Shown here in pieces: positions 45,402 to 55,317 of a stretch of 64,000 bases of DNA. The DNA comes from RYN-230 sp963837335 (GTDB lineage: Bacteria; Actinomycetota; Actinomycetes; Streptosporangiales; Streptosporangiaceae). Every line of letters starts with the position of its first letter. The first letter of the stretch is position 1. A program made the position numbers and the translations under genes. The notes beneath the pieces were generated by a model that was not told the origin of the DNA, made no database searches, and saw nothing but the letters and a program-made list of their open reading frames with translations. The DNA is taken from NCBI GenBank assembly GCA_963837335.1, contig CAWINS010000059.1:124001-188000 (forward strand). Reading direction: 5' to 3'.

Positions 45402-46586
45402 ATGGAAATAGCCGCGCTTGTCGCCGCCCTGGTCGTGGTCATCCTCATCCTGCTCACGGTCGGTAAGACCGTCCGGATCGTGCCGCAGGCCCGGGCCCGC
45501 AACGTCGAGCGGTTCGGCCGTTACCGCAAGACGCTGGAGCCCGGGATGAACTTCATCCTCCCGTTCGTGGACCGGGTCAAGCCCCTCATCGACCTGCGAG
45601 AGCAGGTGGTCTCGTTCAAGGGGCAGCCGGTGATCACCGAGGACAACCTGGTGGTCAGCATCGACACGGTGCTGTTCTTCCAGGTCACCGACCCGCGGGC
45701 GGCCGACTACGAGATCGTCAACTACATCCAGGCCATCGAGCAGATCACCGCGACCATGCTGCGCAGCGTGATCGGGAACATGGACCTCGAGCAGACGCTC
45801 ACCTCCCGGGACCAGATCAACATGCGGCTGCGGGGCGTGCTCGACGACGCGTCCGGCAAGTGGGGGCTGCGGGTCACCCGGGTGGAGATCAAGGCCATCG
45901 ACCCGCCCAAGAGCGTCATCGACGCGATGGAGAAGCAGATGCGGGCCGAGCGGGAGAAGCGCGCCGCCGTGCTCACCGCCGAAGGCGTCCGCCAGTCGAA
46001 GATCCTCACCGCCGAAGGCGAGAAGCAGAGCAGCATCCTGCGGGCCGAGGGAGAGCGCCAGGGCCAGATCCTCCGGGCCGAGGGCCAGGCCCAGGCGATC
46101 GGCACCGTGTTCCAGGCCGTTCACGACGGCGACGCCGACCCCAAGGTGCTCGCCTACCAGTACCTGCAGACGCTGCCGCAGCTGGCCCAGGCTCAGGGCA
46201 ACACGTTCTGGGTCATACCGAGTGAGGTCACCACGGCGCTCAAGACGCTCAGCGGCGCTTTCGGTGGGTCCGGGGACGATGGGGGACCGCAAGCCAGCCC
46301 GCCCCCGGTCCGCTCCGTGGGGCAGCCTGGTGCCGTGGAAGCGGGGGCCATAGAGTCCGCTGCCGCGGCGCTGAAACGGGCCGGGCAGGCTGACGGGGCA
46401 GCGGCCGAGGCCGCGGAGGTGAAGATGGCCGCCCAACAGGACGCAGAGCTGACGGCGGTGCACCGGGCGGTCGCCGAGGCCGAGCACGAGGCGGCACGGG
46501 CCGGATATGAGGTACCTCAGGCCAGCGGCCCTTCAGAGCCCCCTGAGACCTCACCCGCACCCAACGGCGTGGTGGACAGCCGCTAG
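45402..46586 (+). CDS. SPFH/Band-7 (stomatin-like) membrane protein
   Basis: The product is 394 residues. An N-terminal membrane anchor (ALVAALVVVILILLTVGKT) precedes the SPFH domain (RFGRYRKTLEPGMNFILPFVDRV, then VIGNMDLEQTLTSRDQIN). A long coiled-coil rich in Ala/Glu (MEKQMRAEREKRAAVLTAEG, repeated ILxAEGE units) follows, with an acidic disordered tail. It likely forms oligomeric membrane scaffolds with the NfeD protein just upstream. It converges with menA, overlapping by four bases. Confidence 0.93.
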   Translation: MEIAALVAALVVVILILLTVGKTVRIVPQARARNVERFGRYRKTLEPGMNFILPFVDRVKPLIDLREQVVSFKGQPVITEDNLVVSIDTVLFFQVTDPRAADYEIVNYIQAIEQITATMLRSVIGNMDLEQTLTSRDQINMRLRGVLDDASGKWGLRVTRVEIKAIDPPKSVIDAMEKQMRAEREKRAAVLTAEGVRQSKILTAEGEKQSSILRAEGERQGQILRAEGQAQAIGTVFQAVHDGDADPKVLAYQYLQTLPQLAQAQGNTFWVIPSEVTTALKTLSGAFGGSGDDGGPQASPPPVRSVGQPGAVEAGAIESAAAALKRAGQADGAAAEAAEVKMAAQQDAELTAVHRAVAEAEHEAARAGYEVPQASGPSEPPETSPAPNGVVDSR

Positions 46587-47455
46587 AGGCGGATGGCCAG
46601 GCCTACGGTCAGCAGCGCGCCGAAGGCGAGCTGGAGCCGGCCGGTCATGCCGAGCGCCCCGATCAGGGCCGGGCCGGTCGCCCCGTGCCGCACCGTGCGG
46701 ACCGGGATCAGGGCCAGCGGGAGGGCCGCGAAGACCAGCAACGCCAGCGGGCGGGCCACGGCCATGGCCGCCGCGATCACGAACGGCCCGAGTACGCACG
46801 CCGTGTACAGCGTGCGGGTCCGCGCGTCACCCAGGATCACCGCGAGGGTGCGCTTGCCCGAAAGGGTGTCCGTGGGGATGTCGCGCAGGTTGTTGATGAC
46901 CAGCAGCGCGCAGGCCAGCAACCCCACCGGGAGCGCCGCGGCCAGCGCCAGCCAGGGCAGCGATTCCATCTCCACGAACGTGGTCCCGGCCACCGCGGCC
47001 AGCCCGAAGAACACGAACACCGCGATCTCGCCCAGGCCGTGGTACCCGTACGGGTGGCGGCCGCCGGTGTACGTCCAGGCCGCGGCCACCGCCAGCGCGC
47101 CCAGCAGGATCAGCCACCAGGAGGTCACCGCGGCCAGGACGAGCCCGGCCAGGCACGCCACCGCGAAGCAGCCGAGCGCGGCGTCCCGGACCTGCCGGGC
47201 CGGCGCCACCCCGGCGGCCACGAGCCGGACCGGCCCCACCCGCACCTCGTCGGTGCCGCGGATCCCGTCGCTGTAGTCGTTGGCGTAGTTCACCCCGACC
47301 TGCAGGGCCAGCGCGACGATCAGCGCCAGCACGCCGCGCCACAGCGAGAAATGACCGTAGCCGAACGCGACCCCGGATCCCACCACGACCGGGACGACCG
47401 CCGCGGGGAGGGTACGGGGGCGTGCTCCAGCGACCCAGTCCCGTGCTGAGGCCAC
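46583..47455 (-). CDS. menA: 1,4-dihydroxy-2-naphthoate polyprenyltransferase
   Basis: This UbiA-superfamily enzyme of 290 residues has about eight or nine membrane helices and makes demethylmenaquinone. The prenyl-diphosphate/Mg site is VNYANDYSDGIRGTD; the second Asp region is NNLRDIPTDTLSGKRTLAV. GTG 47455 gives VASARDWVAGARPRTLP, matching family starts; the frame is open another 99 bases but overlaps the end of ilvD. It is probably independent of ilvD, 58 bases upstream. Confidence 0.92.
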   Translation of the reverse strand: MASARDWVAGARPRTLPAAVVPVVVGSGVAFGYGHFSLWRGVLALIVALALQVGVNYANDYSDGIRGTDEVRVGPVRLVAAGVAPARQVRDAALGCFAVACLAGLVLAAVTSWWLILLGALAVAAAWTYTGGRHPYGYHGLGEIAVFVFFGLAAVAGTTFVEMESLPWLALAAALPVGLLACALLVINNLRDIPTDTLSGKRTLAVILGDARTRTLYTACVLGPFVIAAAMAVARPLALLVFAALPLALIPVRTVRHGATGPALIGALGMTGRLQLAFGALLTVGLAIRL

Positions 47456-47513
47456 TAGATCGCCGCTGAACGGAGAGGCCGGACCCGGGCGGGCACGCGC
47501 GGGGCCACTGCGG

Positions 47514-49412
47514 TCACTGGCCAGAACCAGGGGCGGCAAAGCCGGGAGCGGCACCGAGGCGGCTGATGTCCCGGACCGCGCCGGTGGACGCCGACGTGGC
47601 CAGCGCCGCGTAGACCCGCAGCGCCTCGCTCACCGGCCGGTCCCGGTCCGCCGGCCGGTAGCCGCCCAGCACGTCCAGCACCCGCTGGCGGCGCGCCGCC
47701 AGCTCGGCTTCGGGGACCGCCAGCTCCAGGGACCGGGCCGGGATGTCGATCTCCACGGTGTCGCCGTCCTGCGCCAGCGCGATCATCCCGCCCGCCGCGG
47801 CCTCCGGCGCGGCGTGGCAGATGGACAGCCCCGAGGTGCCGCCGGAGAACCGGCCGTCGGTGACCAGGGCGCAGGCCCGGCCGAGGCCCTTGCCCTTGAG
47901 GAAGCTGGTCGGGTACAGCATCTCCTGCATGCCGGGGCCCCCGCTGGGCCCCTCGTACCGGATCAGCACCACGTCGCCGGCCTCGACCTTCCCGCCCAGG
48001 ATGCCCTCGACCGCTGCCTCCTGGCTCTCGAAGACCTTGGCCGGGCCGGAGAAGCGCCAGAGTTCCTCGGGGACCCCGGCGGTCTTGACGATCGCGCCCT
48101 CCGGGGCCAGGTTGCCGTACAGCACGGCGAGGCCGCCGTCCCGGGTGTAGGCGTGCGGCAGGTCGCGGATGCAGCCCTCGGACCGGTCCTCGTCCAGGGT
48201 CGTCCACCGCGCCTCCTGGGAGAAGGGCTTGATGGTGCGGACGCCGCCGGGGGCCGCGTGGAACAGCTCGACCGCTTCCGCGGTGACCGACTTCGACCGC
48301 AGGTCCCAGGCGTCGAGGAACTCGGCCAGCGAGGAGCTGTGCACCGTGTGCACCCCGGGGTTCAGCAGGCCGCCGCGGTTCAGCTCGCCCAGGATGGCCG
48401 GGATGCCGCCCGCCCGGTGCACGTCCTCGACGTGGTAGCGCTCGCTGCTGGGCGCGACCTTGCACAGGCACGGCACCCGGCGCGACAGCTCGTCGATCTC
48501 CTTGAGCCCGAACCCGACCCGCGCCTCGTGCGCCGCGGCCAGCAGGTGCAGGATCGTGTTGGTGGACCCGCCCATGGCCACGTCCAGCGCCATCGCGTTC
48601 TCGAACGCGTCCCGGGTGGCGATGGACCGCGGCAGCGCGGACTCATCGTCGCCCTCGTAGTAGCGCTGGGCCAGCTCGACGACCAGCTGGCCGGCCCGCT
48701 CGAACAGCCCGCGCCGCGCGGCGTGCGTGGCCAGCGTGGTGCCGTTGCCCGGCAGGGCCAGCCCCATCGCCTCGGTCAGGCAGTTCATCGAGTTCGCGGT
48801 GAACATCCCGGAGCAGGAGCCGCAGGTCGGGCAGGCGGCTTCCTCCATCTCGGCCAGCGACTCGTCAGACACCGACGGGTCGGCCGCGGCGATCATGGGG
48901 TTGATCAGGTCCAGCTTGCGCGGCTCGCCGGAGGCGGTGACCTCGCCCGGCCGGGCCCGCCCGGCCTCCATCGGGCCGCCGGACACGAACACGGTCGGGA
49001 TGTTCAGCCGCAGCGCGGCCATCAGCATGCCGGGCGTGATCTTGTCACAGTTGGAGATGCAGACCAGGGCGTCCGCGCAGTGGGCCTGGACCATGTACTC
49101 GACAGAGTCCGCGATCAGCTCCCGGCTGGGCAGGGAGTAGAGCATCCCGCCGTGGCCCATGGCGATCCCGTCGTCCACCGCGATCGTGTTGAACTCGCGC
49201 GGGACCGCGCCGGCCGCCTTCACCGCGTCGGAGACGACCTGGCCGACCTCGCGCAGGTGCACGTGGCCGGGGACGAACTCGGTGAAGCTGTTGGCCACGG
49301 CCACGATCGGCTTGCCGATGTCCTCGCCCGCTACCCCGCTGGCGCGCATCAGCGCGCGTGCCCCGACCATGTTCCTGCCGTGGGTGACCGTCCGGGACCG
49401 AAGCGGTGGCAT
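47514..49412 (-). CDS. ilvD: Dihydroxy-acid dehydratase
   Basis: This 632-residue enzyme carries out the dehydration step of valine, isoleucine and pantothenate synthesis. Cluster ligands are in SNCDKITPGM and CPTCGSCSGMFTANSMN, the [4Fe-4S] long-form pattern. Other motifs are AVANSFTEFVPGHVHL and VTDGRFSGGTSGLSICH. ATG 49412 follows a GGGGAGC-like site. It is intact at full length, despite many broken genes nearby. Confidence 0.95.
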   Translation of the reverse strand: MPPLRSRTVTHGRNMVGARALMRASGVAGEDIGKPIVAVANSFTEFVPGHVHLREVGQVVSDAVKAAGAVPREFNTIAVDDGIAMGHGGMLYSLPSRELIADSVEYMVQAHCADALVCISNCDKITPGMLMAALRLNIPTVFVSGGPMEAGRARPGEVTASGEPRKLDLINPMIAAADPSVSDESLAEMEEAACPTCGSCSGMFTANSMNCLTEAMGLALPGNGTTLATHAARRGLFERAGQLVVELAQRYYEGDDESALPRSIATRDAFENAMALDVAMGGSTNTILHLLAAAHEARVGFGLKEIDELSRRVPCLCKVAPSSERYHVEDVHRAGGIPAILGELNRGGLLNPGVHTVHSSSLAEFLDAWDLRSKSVTAEAVELFHAAPGGVRTIKPFSQEARWTTLDEDRSEGCIRDLPHAYTRDGGLAVLYGNLAPEGAIVKTAGVPEELWRFSGPAKVFESQEAAVEGILGGKVEAGDVVLIRYEGPSGGPGMQEMLYPTSFLKGKGLGRACALVTDGRFSGGTSGLSICHAAPEAAAGGMIALAQDGDTVEIDIPARSLELAVPEAELAARRQRVLDVLGGYRPADRDRPVSEALRVYAALATSASTGAVRDISRLGAAPGFAAPGSGQ

Positions 49413-49486
49413 GACCTGCTCCCCTCAAGGGTGTGGAGCCTTCAGCGTACCGGCGGCGCGGTCCCCGGGAGGCGGTAGGACCGAGG

Positions 49487-50474
49487 CTAGCGGGGCGGGA
49501 GTGCCTTGTCGGCGGCGGCGTGGATGCGCTCGATCTCCCCGCGGGTCAGCCGCTGCTCGCGGCGGGCCCGGGCCTGGGCCCGCAGGTACTTGCGGAGCCG
49601 CCGCCCGCTGAACACGTCCACGCCGCTGATCCGGGCCACGGTCCACGGCACGGTGGGCCCGTAGATCACCATGGCCGGGCGGATCCGCTGCTTGCGCCCG
49701 AGGGCCTCGCTGATCAACTGGCCGGCCAGGCCCGCTTCCAGCTGGGCGTGCTTGAGCCGGCCGGTCTGGCTGTAGGGGCCGTGGTAGAGGTGGCCGCCCT
49801 GGGTGGCCCGGAGCGGCAGCCTGCGGTCCCACCGCTCGGAGTCCACCGCGAACACCCCGGCCGGGCCGACGACTAGATGATCGATGATGCAGTTGGTGCC
49901 GGGGATGGCCCGGCCGTTCAGGGTCAGGTAACCGGACCGGCGCACCAGGAACAGCCGGCGCCGGGTGCGCCGCTGCGCGGACGTGACCCGCACCGCGGCG
50001 GGGATCACCGCGGTGGTCCGCGACCGGTGCACCGTGTCCAGGATGGCCACGACGGCCGCCGCGGTCAGGCCCACGCGCCAGTTGAGCCAGATGCCGACCA
50101 CGATGCCGGCCGCGGCGGCCAGCACCGCGCGGCGGATCCAGATCGGCATCCGGGGGTCCGACGCGAAACTGGCCAGCGGATGCTCGTCACCGGGATGACG
50201 GTCGCCAGCGGTGACGAGGTCGCCGCCGGAGTCGTCCGGGAGGCCGTCGTCCGGGAGGCCGTCGAATCGTCCGGGAGACCGTCGTCGTCCGGGGCGCCCG
50301 CCTCGTCCAGGGCATCCTCGGCGCCGGGAACTTCCTGGCCCTCCGGGTAATCCGCAGGATCCACGGCCCCGGGCTGGCGCCGGCCGGATCACCGGCAGCC
50401 CCGGGCACGGGGTCACCGGGGCCCGCTGGCCCTGGCGCAGCCCCGGACGTGCCCGGCCGCGTCATGCGATCCAC
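49487..50474 (-). CDS. NERD-domain membrane protein (two frame breaks in N-terminal linker)
   Basis: The product is about 329 residues. The C-terminal half is a NERD (nuclease-related) domain: NCIIDHLVVGPAGVFAVDSER, GHLYHGPYSQTG, LKHAQLEAGLAGQL and VIYGPTVPW; the Asp and the altered D/E-x-K equivalent leave catalysis uncertain. Before it are two hydrophobic stretches (IRRAVLAAAAGIVVGIW, VGLTAAAVVAILDTV). The N-terminal ~95 residues are a Pro/Gly then acidic linker (PADYPEGQEVPGAEDALDEA, repeats of GLPDD). Two missing bases, near 50371 (a G/C run) and near 50266, split it into three frames. Without joining them the gene would start at 50416 with an implausible Arg/Gly-rich end. Confidence 0.75.
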
Positions 50475-50638
50475 GTGTCAGAGCGTAACCGATGCAATGC
50501 GTAGCTGCCGGGGAACAAGACGTGACACACCGTGAATGCACCGAACCTGGCTTCTGCCCCGGCCCGACCGGTACTTCTGCCCCGGCCCGGCCGCGACCTT
50601 CTGGACCTGGTCAAAACGGGAGACTACGGTGCGAAATC

Positions 50639-52063
50639 GTGACCGACATTCATGACCTCACCGTCACCGAGCTGGCCGCCGCGATCGGGCGCAAAGAGCT
50701 GTCCCCGGTGCAGATAACCGCCCACTACCTGGACCGCACCGACCGGCTGAACGCGGATGTGGGCGCGTTCTTCACGGTCACCGCGGAGCTGGCCACGAGC
50801 CAGGCCGCCGAGGCCGAGAAGGCGGTGACCCAGGCCCAGGATCCCGCTGAACTCCCCCCGCTGACCGGGATCCCCATCCCGATCAAGGACCTGAACATGG
50901 TGGCCGGGGTCCGCCAGACCCTCGGCTCCGCCGTGTACGCCGACAACGTCCCCGCCATCGACGATCACGTCAGCGCGGCGCTGCGGGCCGCCGGGGCGGT
51001 GCTGACCGGCAAGACGGCCACCCCGGAGTTCGGGCTGCCCTGCTACACCGAGACCGCGATCGGGCCGCCGGCCCGGACGCCCTGGGACCTGAGCCGCTCG
51101 GCGGGCGGGTCGAGCGGCGGCGCGGCGGCGGCCGTGGCGGCCGGCCTGGCCCCGGCCGCCCAGGGCAGCGACGGCGGCGGCTCGATCCGGATCCCGTCCA
51201 GCGTCTGCGGCCTGTTCGGGCTGAAGCCGTCCCGGGGCCGGATCTCCGGCGGCCCGCTGGTGCCGGACCTGGCCGGGCTGGTCAGCGAGGGCCCGCTGGC
51301 CCGGTCGGTCGCCGACGCGGCGCTGCTGCTCGACGTGATGACCGGCAACCAGCCGGGCGATATGTACACCCAGCCGCCGCTGCCGCCGGGGGAGACGTTC
51401 CTGGCCTACGCGGCACGGCCGCCCGGCCGGCTGCGGATCGGGCGGACCCTGCAGCACCCGATCGAGGGCGCGGCCGTGCACCCGGACTGCGTGGCCGCCT
51501 ACGAGGACGCCAGCCAGTTGCTGGCCAGCCTGGGGCATGAGGTCGAGGAGGTGGCCATGCCGTTCGGGCCGGACGCGGTGCCCGCGTTCGAGACGCTCTG
51601 GTACGCGACGGCCACGCTGGCCCCGGTCGACCCGGCCCGGGAGGACCGCCTGCTGCCGTTCACCGCGTACCTGCGCCAGCGGGGCCAGCAGACCGGGGCC
51701 AGCGACCTGATCTTCGCCCAGGCGTACCTGCAGATCGTGGTGCGCCAGGCGCTGGCCGTGCTGAACCGCTACGACGCGTTGCTGATGCCCACGCTGGCGT
51801 CCCCGCCGGTGCCGGTCGGCTACTTCGAGGAGGTCCCGCCGCCCGACAACTTCGAGCGGCAGAAGGCCTTCACCCCGTACACCGCGCTGTTCAACGTGTC
51901 GGGCCAGCCGGCCGTGAGCCTGCCCCTGCACTGGAACGAGGCCGGCCTGCCGATCGGGGTGATGCTGGCCGGGCGGATGGGGGAAGAAGGGACGTTGATC
52001 TCGCTGTCTGCGCAGCTGGAGGCCGCCCGCCCGTGGCGGGACCGGCACCCGGCCCTATGGTGA
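50639..52063 (+). CDS. Amidase (amidase-signature family)
   Basis: The product is 474 residues. The Ser-cisSer-Lys triad is laid out in GIPIPIKDL (Lys), RSAGGSSGGAAAAVAAG (cis-Ser) and GSDGGGSIRIPSS (nucleophile). It hydrolyses amides; the substrate is unknown. GTG 50639 is chosen because similarity starts there (VTDIHDLTVTELAAAIGRKEL). The frame is open for 147 bases more, without homology. The next gene, a penicillin-acylase-type enzyme, starts four bases after the stop codon, so the two amide hydrolases form one operon. Confidence 0.9.
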   Translation: MTDIHDLTVTELAAAIGRKELSPVQITAHYLDRTDRLNADVGAFFTVTAELATSQAAEAEKAVTQAQDPAELPPLTGIPIPIKDLNMVAGVRQTLGSAVYADNVPAIDDHVSAALRAAGAVLTGKTATPEFGLPCYTETAIGPPARTPWDLSRSAGGSSGGAAAAVAAGLAPAAQGSDGGGSIRIPSSVCGLFGLKPSRGRISGGPLVPDLAGLVSEGPLARSVADAALLLDVMTGNQPGDMYTQPPLPPGETFLAYAARPPGRLRIGRTLQHPIEGAAVHPDCVAAYEDASQLLASLGHEVEEVAMPFGPDAVPAFETLWYATATLAPVDPAREDRLLPFTAYLRQRGQQTGASDLIFAQAYLQIVVRQALAVLNRYDALLMPTLASPPVPVGYFEEVPPPDNFERQKAFTPYTALFNVSGQPAVSLPLHWNEAGLPIGVMLAGRMGEEGTLISLSAQLEAARPWRDRHPALW

Positions 52064-52067
52064 GCCG

Positions 52068-54663
52068 ATGACCCTGCAGCGACGGCGCTCCAGGATCGCG
52101 TGGCGGGTGCTCCGCGTGGCGATCCCGCTGCTGGCCTGCGCCGCCCTGCTCGGCGTGCTGGCCGCCGGCTACGCCACGGTGCCCGCGCTGGGCCCGGCCC
52201 TGGACCCCGGCCGCGGGGTCTGGACCTCGGCCAGCGGCGGTGAGCTGCCGCACTCCCAGGCGCTGCGCCTGCCGGGCCTGGCCCACCCGGTCCAGGTGTC
52301 GTTCACCAGCCACGGGGTGCCCTCGGTCCGGGCGGCCAGCCAGCACGACGTGTTCCTGGCCCTCGGCTACCTGCAGGCCCGGTTCCGGCTGAGCCAGATG
52401 GACCTGGAACGGCGGCTCGGCGAGGGCCGGCTGGCCCAGCTCGCGGGCCCGTCCGCGGTGAGCTCGGACCGGTTCGAGCTGCGCCTCGGCCTGGTCCGCA
52501 CCGCCCAGCAGGAATGGGCGCAGATGCCCCGGTCCAGCCCCACCGCCCAGGCCCTGCTCGCCTTCGCCCGGGGGGTGAACGACGACCTGGCCCAGCTCCG
52601 CAGCGACCGGCAGTGGCCCGCGCTGTTCTCGCTGGCCGGCGTGTACCCCGGCACCTGGACGCCGGTGGACAGCCTGGTCATCCAGGGCGATCTGACCGAG
52701 CAGCTGGACTACACCACCACCCCGCTGGATTACGCGCTGCTGGAGCGCACGCTGGGCCCGAAGCGGACCATGGCCTGGTTCCCGGTCCTGCCGCCGAACC
52801 AGCAGCACCCCTACGACCCTGGCCCGTACCGCCACGCCGGCCTGGTCCCGCTCCAGCCCGGACAGTCAAATTCAACCGCCGCCGCAACGAAAACCACCCG
52901 GCGTGCTCCCGCTCCCCGGTCCGGCGACGGCCACGGTCAGCGCCGCCGGCGCGACCGCGGCGTCCGCGCTGCTGGCCCAGGTGACTCAGCTGGCCCAGGT
53001 GAAGGGCCTGCCCGTCAGGCCGGTCCACACCTACCCGGACAGCAACGCGTGGGCGGCCAACGGCCCGGCGGTGGCCGGCGGCCGGTCCATGCTGGCCGGG
53101 GACCCGCACCTGCCGCAGACCATCCCGTCCATCTGGTACCAGGTGGCCCTGTCCGCCCCCGGGTACCAGGTGAGCGGGGTCAGCGTGCCCGGCCTGCCCG
53201 GCGTCCTGCTCGGCCACAACACCCGCATCGCCTGGTCCCTCACCGACACCCAGAACCAGGCCACGCTGTTCTACACCGAGCAGACCAGCAAGACCCGGCC
53301 CGGCCAGTACTTCTGGGACGGGGCGTGGCGGCGGATGCGCCAGGTGCACTACACGATCGCGGTCCGCGGCGCCGCGGCGCAGCGGCTCACGGTGGACCTC
53401 ACCGTGCACGGGCCGGTCATGACCCAGGCCGGGCAGACCACCTCGGTGGACTGGATGGGCAACGTCCCCTCACCCGACCTGGCCGTGCTGCTGGCCATCA
53501 ACACCGCGCATGACTGGGCCCAGTTCCACGCGGCGCTGGCGCACTGGCGGGCGCCCACGCAGAACTTCGTGTACGCCGACGACCGGGGCCACATCGGCGC
53601 GATCTCGGCCGGGTACTACCCGGTGGTCCGCCGGGGCCAGCCCTGGCTGCCGATGCCCGGCACCGGCGCGGACGACGTGGCCGGGGTGATCCCCTACTCG
53701 GCGGTCCCGCAGGCCTACGACCCGCCCGGGCACGTGCTGGCCACCGCGAACCAGCGTCCCGTCGGGCCGTCCTACCCGTACTACATCGGCACCTCGGCCA
53801 ACTTCTTCGACCCGGGCTACCGGGCCAGCCAGATCTACGCGTCGCTGGCGGGCCGGCACGGGATGACCCCGGCGTCGTTCGCGGCCGTGCAGACCAGCCT
53901 GACCGACCCGCTCGCCCGGCGCATCCTGCCCGCCCTGCGGGCGGCGCTGCACCAGCCGGGCGCGCGGCTGACCGCGCCGGAGCAGCAGGCCGCCACGCTG
54001 CTGGACGGCTGGAACGGCGCGATGACCGCCGGTTCCGCGGCCGCGTCGGTGTGGTGGACGTTCTGGGGCGATTACCTGACCGCGGTGTTCCAGCCCTGGT
54101 GGCACACTGCGGCGGTGCCGGTGCACCGCGACCCGGGCGGGCTGAAGATCACGCCGGACCAGGCCAGCCTGGACGAGGTGCTGGAGACCTGGACCCTCCA
54201 CGACCCGGGCAACGCGGCGTTCACCGCGCCCGGCGGCCCGCGGCGGACCGCCCCGCTGGTGATGCGGGCCGCGTTCGCCACCGCGGTGGCCCACCTGTCG
54301 GCCCGGCTGGGCGGGGCCCCTTCCCAGTGGGCCTGGGGCCGGCTGCACAGCAGGCAGTTCCCGTCGCTGACCCAGGCGGACGCGCTCGGCTACGGCCCCC
54401 GGGCGGCCGGCGGGGATCCCTTTGCCGTGGACGCCGCCGACGGCGGCCTGGTGGCCACCCAGGGGCCGAGCTGGCGGATGATCGCGGCCTGGACCGGCCC
54501 CGGCTCGGGGACGGCCGAGGGCATTTACCCGGGCGGCCAGAGTGAGAACCCGGCCTCACCGTGGTATGAGGATCAAGTGGCTGACTGGTGGAACGGGCGT
54601 TACCTGCCGATGCCGCCGGCTGGATCGTCGCCGGGGGTGATCCGGTGGGCGCTGCAGCCATGA
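52068..54663 (+). CDS. Penicillin acylase family Ntn-hydrolase (frame break)
   Basis: The product is about 864 residues. It has an N-terminal hydrophobic segment (VAIPLLACAALLGVLAAGY), an alpha-subunit region (VPSVRAASQHDVFLALGYLQARFRLSQMD) and a spacer. The autocatalytic Ser (codon 53041-53043, YPDSNAWAANGPAVAGG) becomes the N-terminus of the beta subunit. Later motifs are NFVYADDRGHIGAISAGYY and PSLTQADALGYGP. Members hydrolyse penicillins, acyl-homoserine lactones or lipopeptides; which of these applies here is unknown. A +1 break near 52900 lies in the poorly conserved spacer. It is secreted or membrane-anchored and co-transcribed with the amidase. Confidence 0.88.
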
Positions 54664-54700
54664 GTCCCGTGGCGGCCGGGTACGGCCCGCGGAGCCGGGG

Positions 54701-55199
54701 GTGGCCGTGTCTGACCTGAACCGGCTGGGCAAGCGCGGCGCCTACCGGCTGGGGCGGCTGGGCGCCCCAGCGCCCGCCCCCGCCGCGCCGCCTGCCCCGC
54801 ACTACCCGTCGTGGGTCCCGGGACATCGCGGACCGGTCTTGTTGTGGCTGCTGGGCTGCCTGGCCGCAGCGGTGCTGATCGCGCTGGGGGCCGCGGTGGG
54901 CTGGTGGTTCCTGCCGTTCGCTGGCCGGCCTGGCGGGCGGGATCGCGGCCCGCTATGGCCGCTGGCGACTGCGGGTCGCGCTGCCCGCCGCCGCGCTGGT
55001 GGCGGCGGCCGGGTGGGGCATCCCGCTCGGCTGGCAGGCCGCCCACGGGGCCCCGGTCCGGGCGACGGCGCGGGTGGTCGCGGCGCTGGCCGGGCTGCCG
55101 CCCCACGCCTCGGTCGCGATCGCGGCGACCCTGCTGGTCGCGGTCCTCCAGGCCCTGGCCGGCCTCTGGCTGGCCTGGGCCCTGGTCCCGAAGCCTTAG
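54701..55199 (+). CDS. Small hypothetical membrane protein (frame break)
   Basis: The product is about 165 residues. A Pro/Ala linker precedes a hydrophobic helix (VLLWLLGCLAAAVLIALGAA). After a +1 break near 54920 come two more helices (LRVALPAAALVAAAGWGIPL and ASVAIAATLLVAVLQALAGL), ending VPKP. Removing one base gives AGLAGGIAARYGRWR, a sensible loop. GTG 54701 or 54707 could be the start, 37 bases after the acylase stop. I do not recognise a family. Confidence 0.55.
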
Positions 55200-55317
55200 C
55201 CCGGGGGCGTTCTGGGCCGGGTGGTCCACCCGATATCCAGCAAACTCTTCCCACATGGAGGTAACTGGGGCCGTAACGGTTGTGCGACGCGCCGCCGGAT
55301 GGGCTGATCATTGAAGG

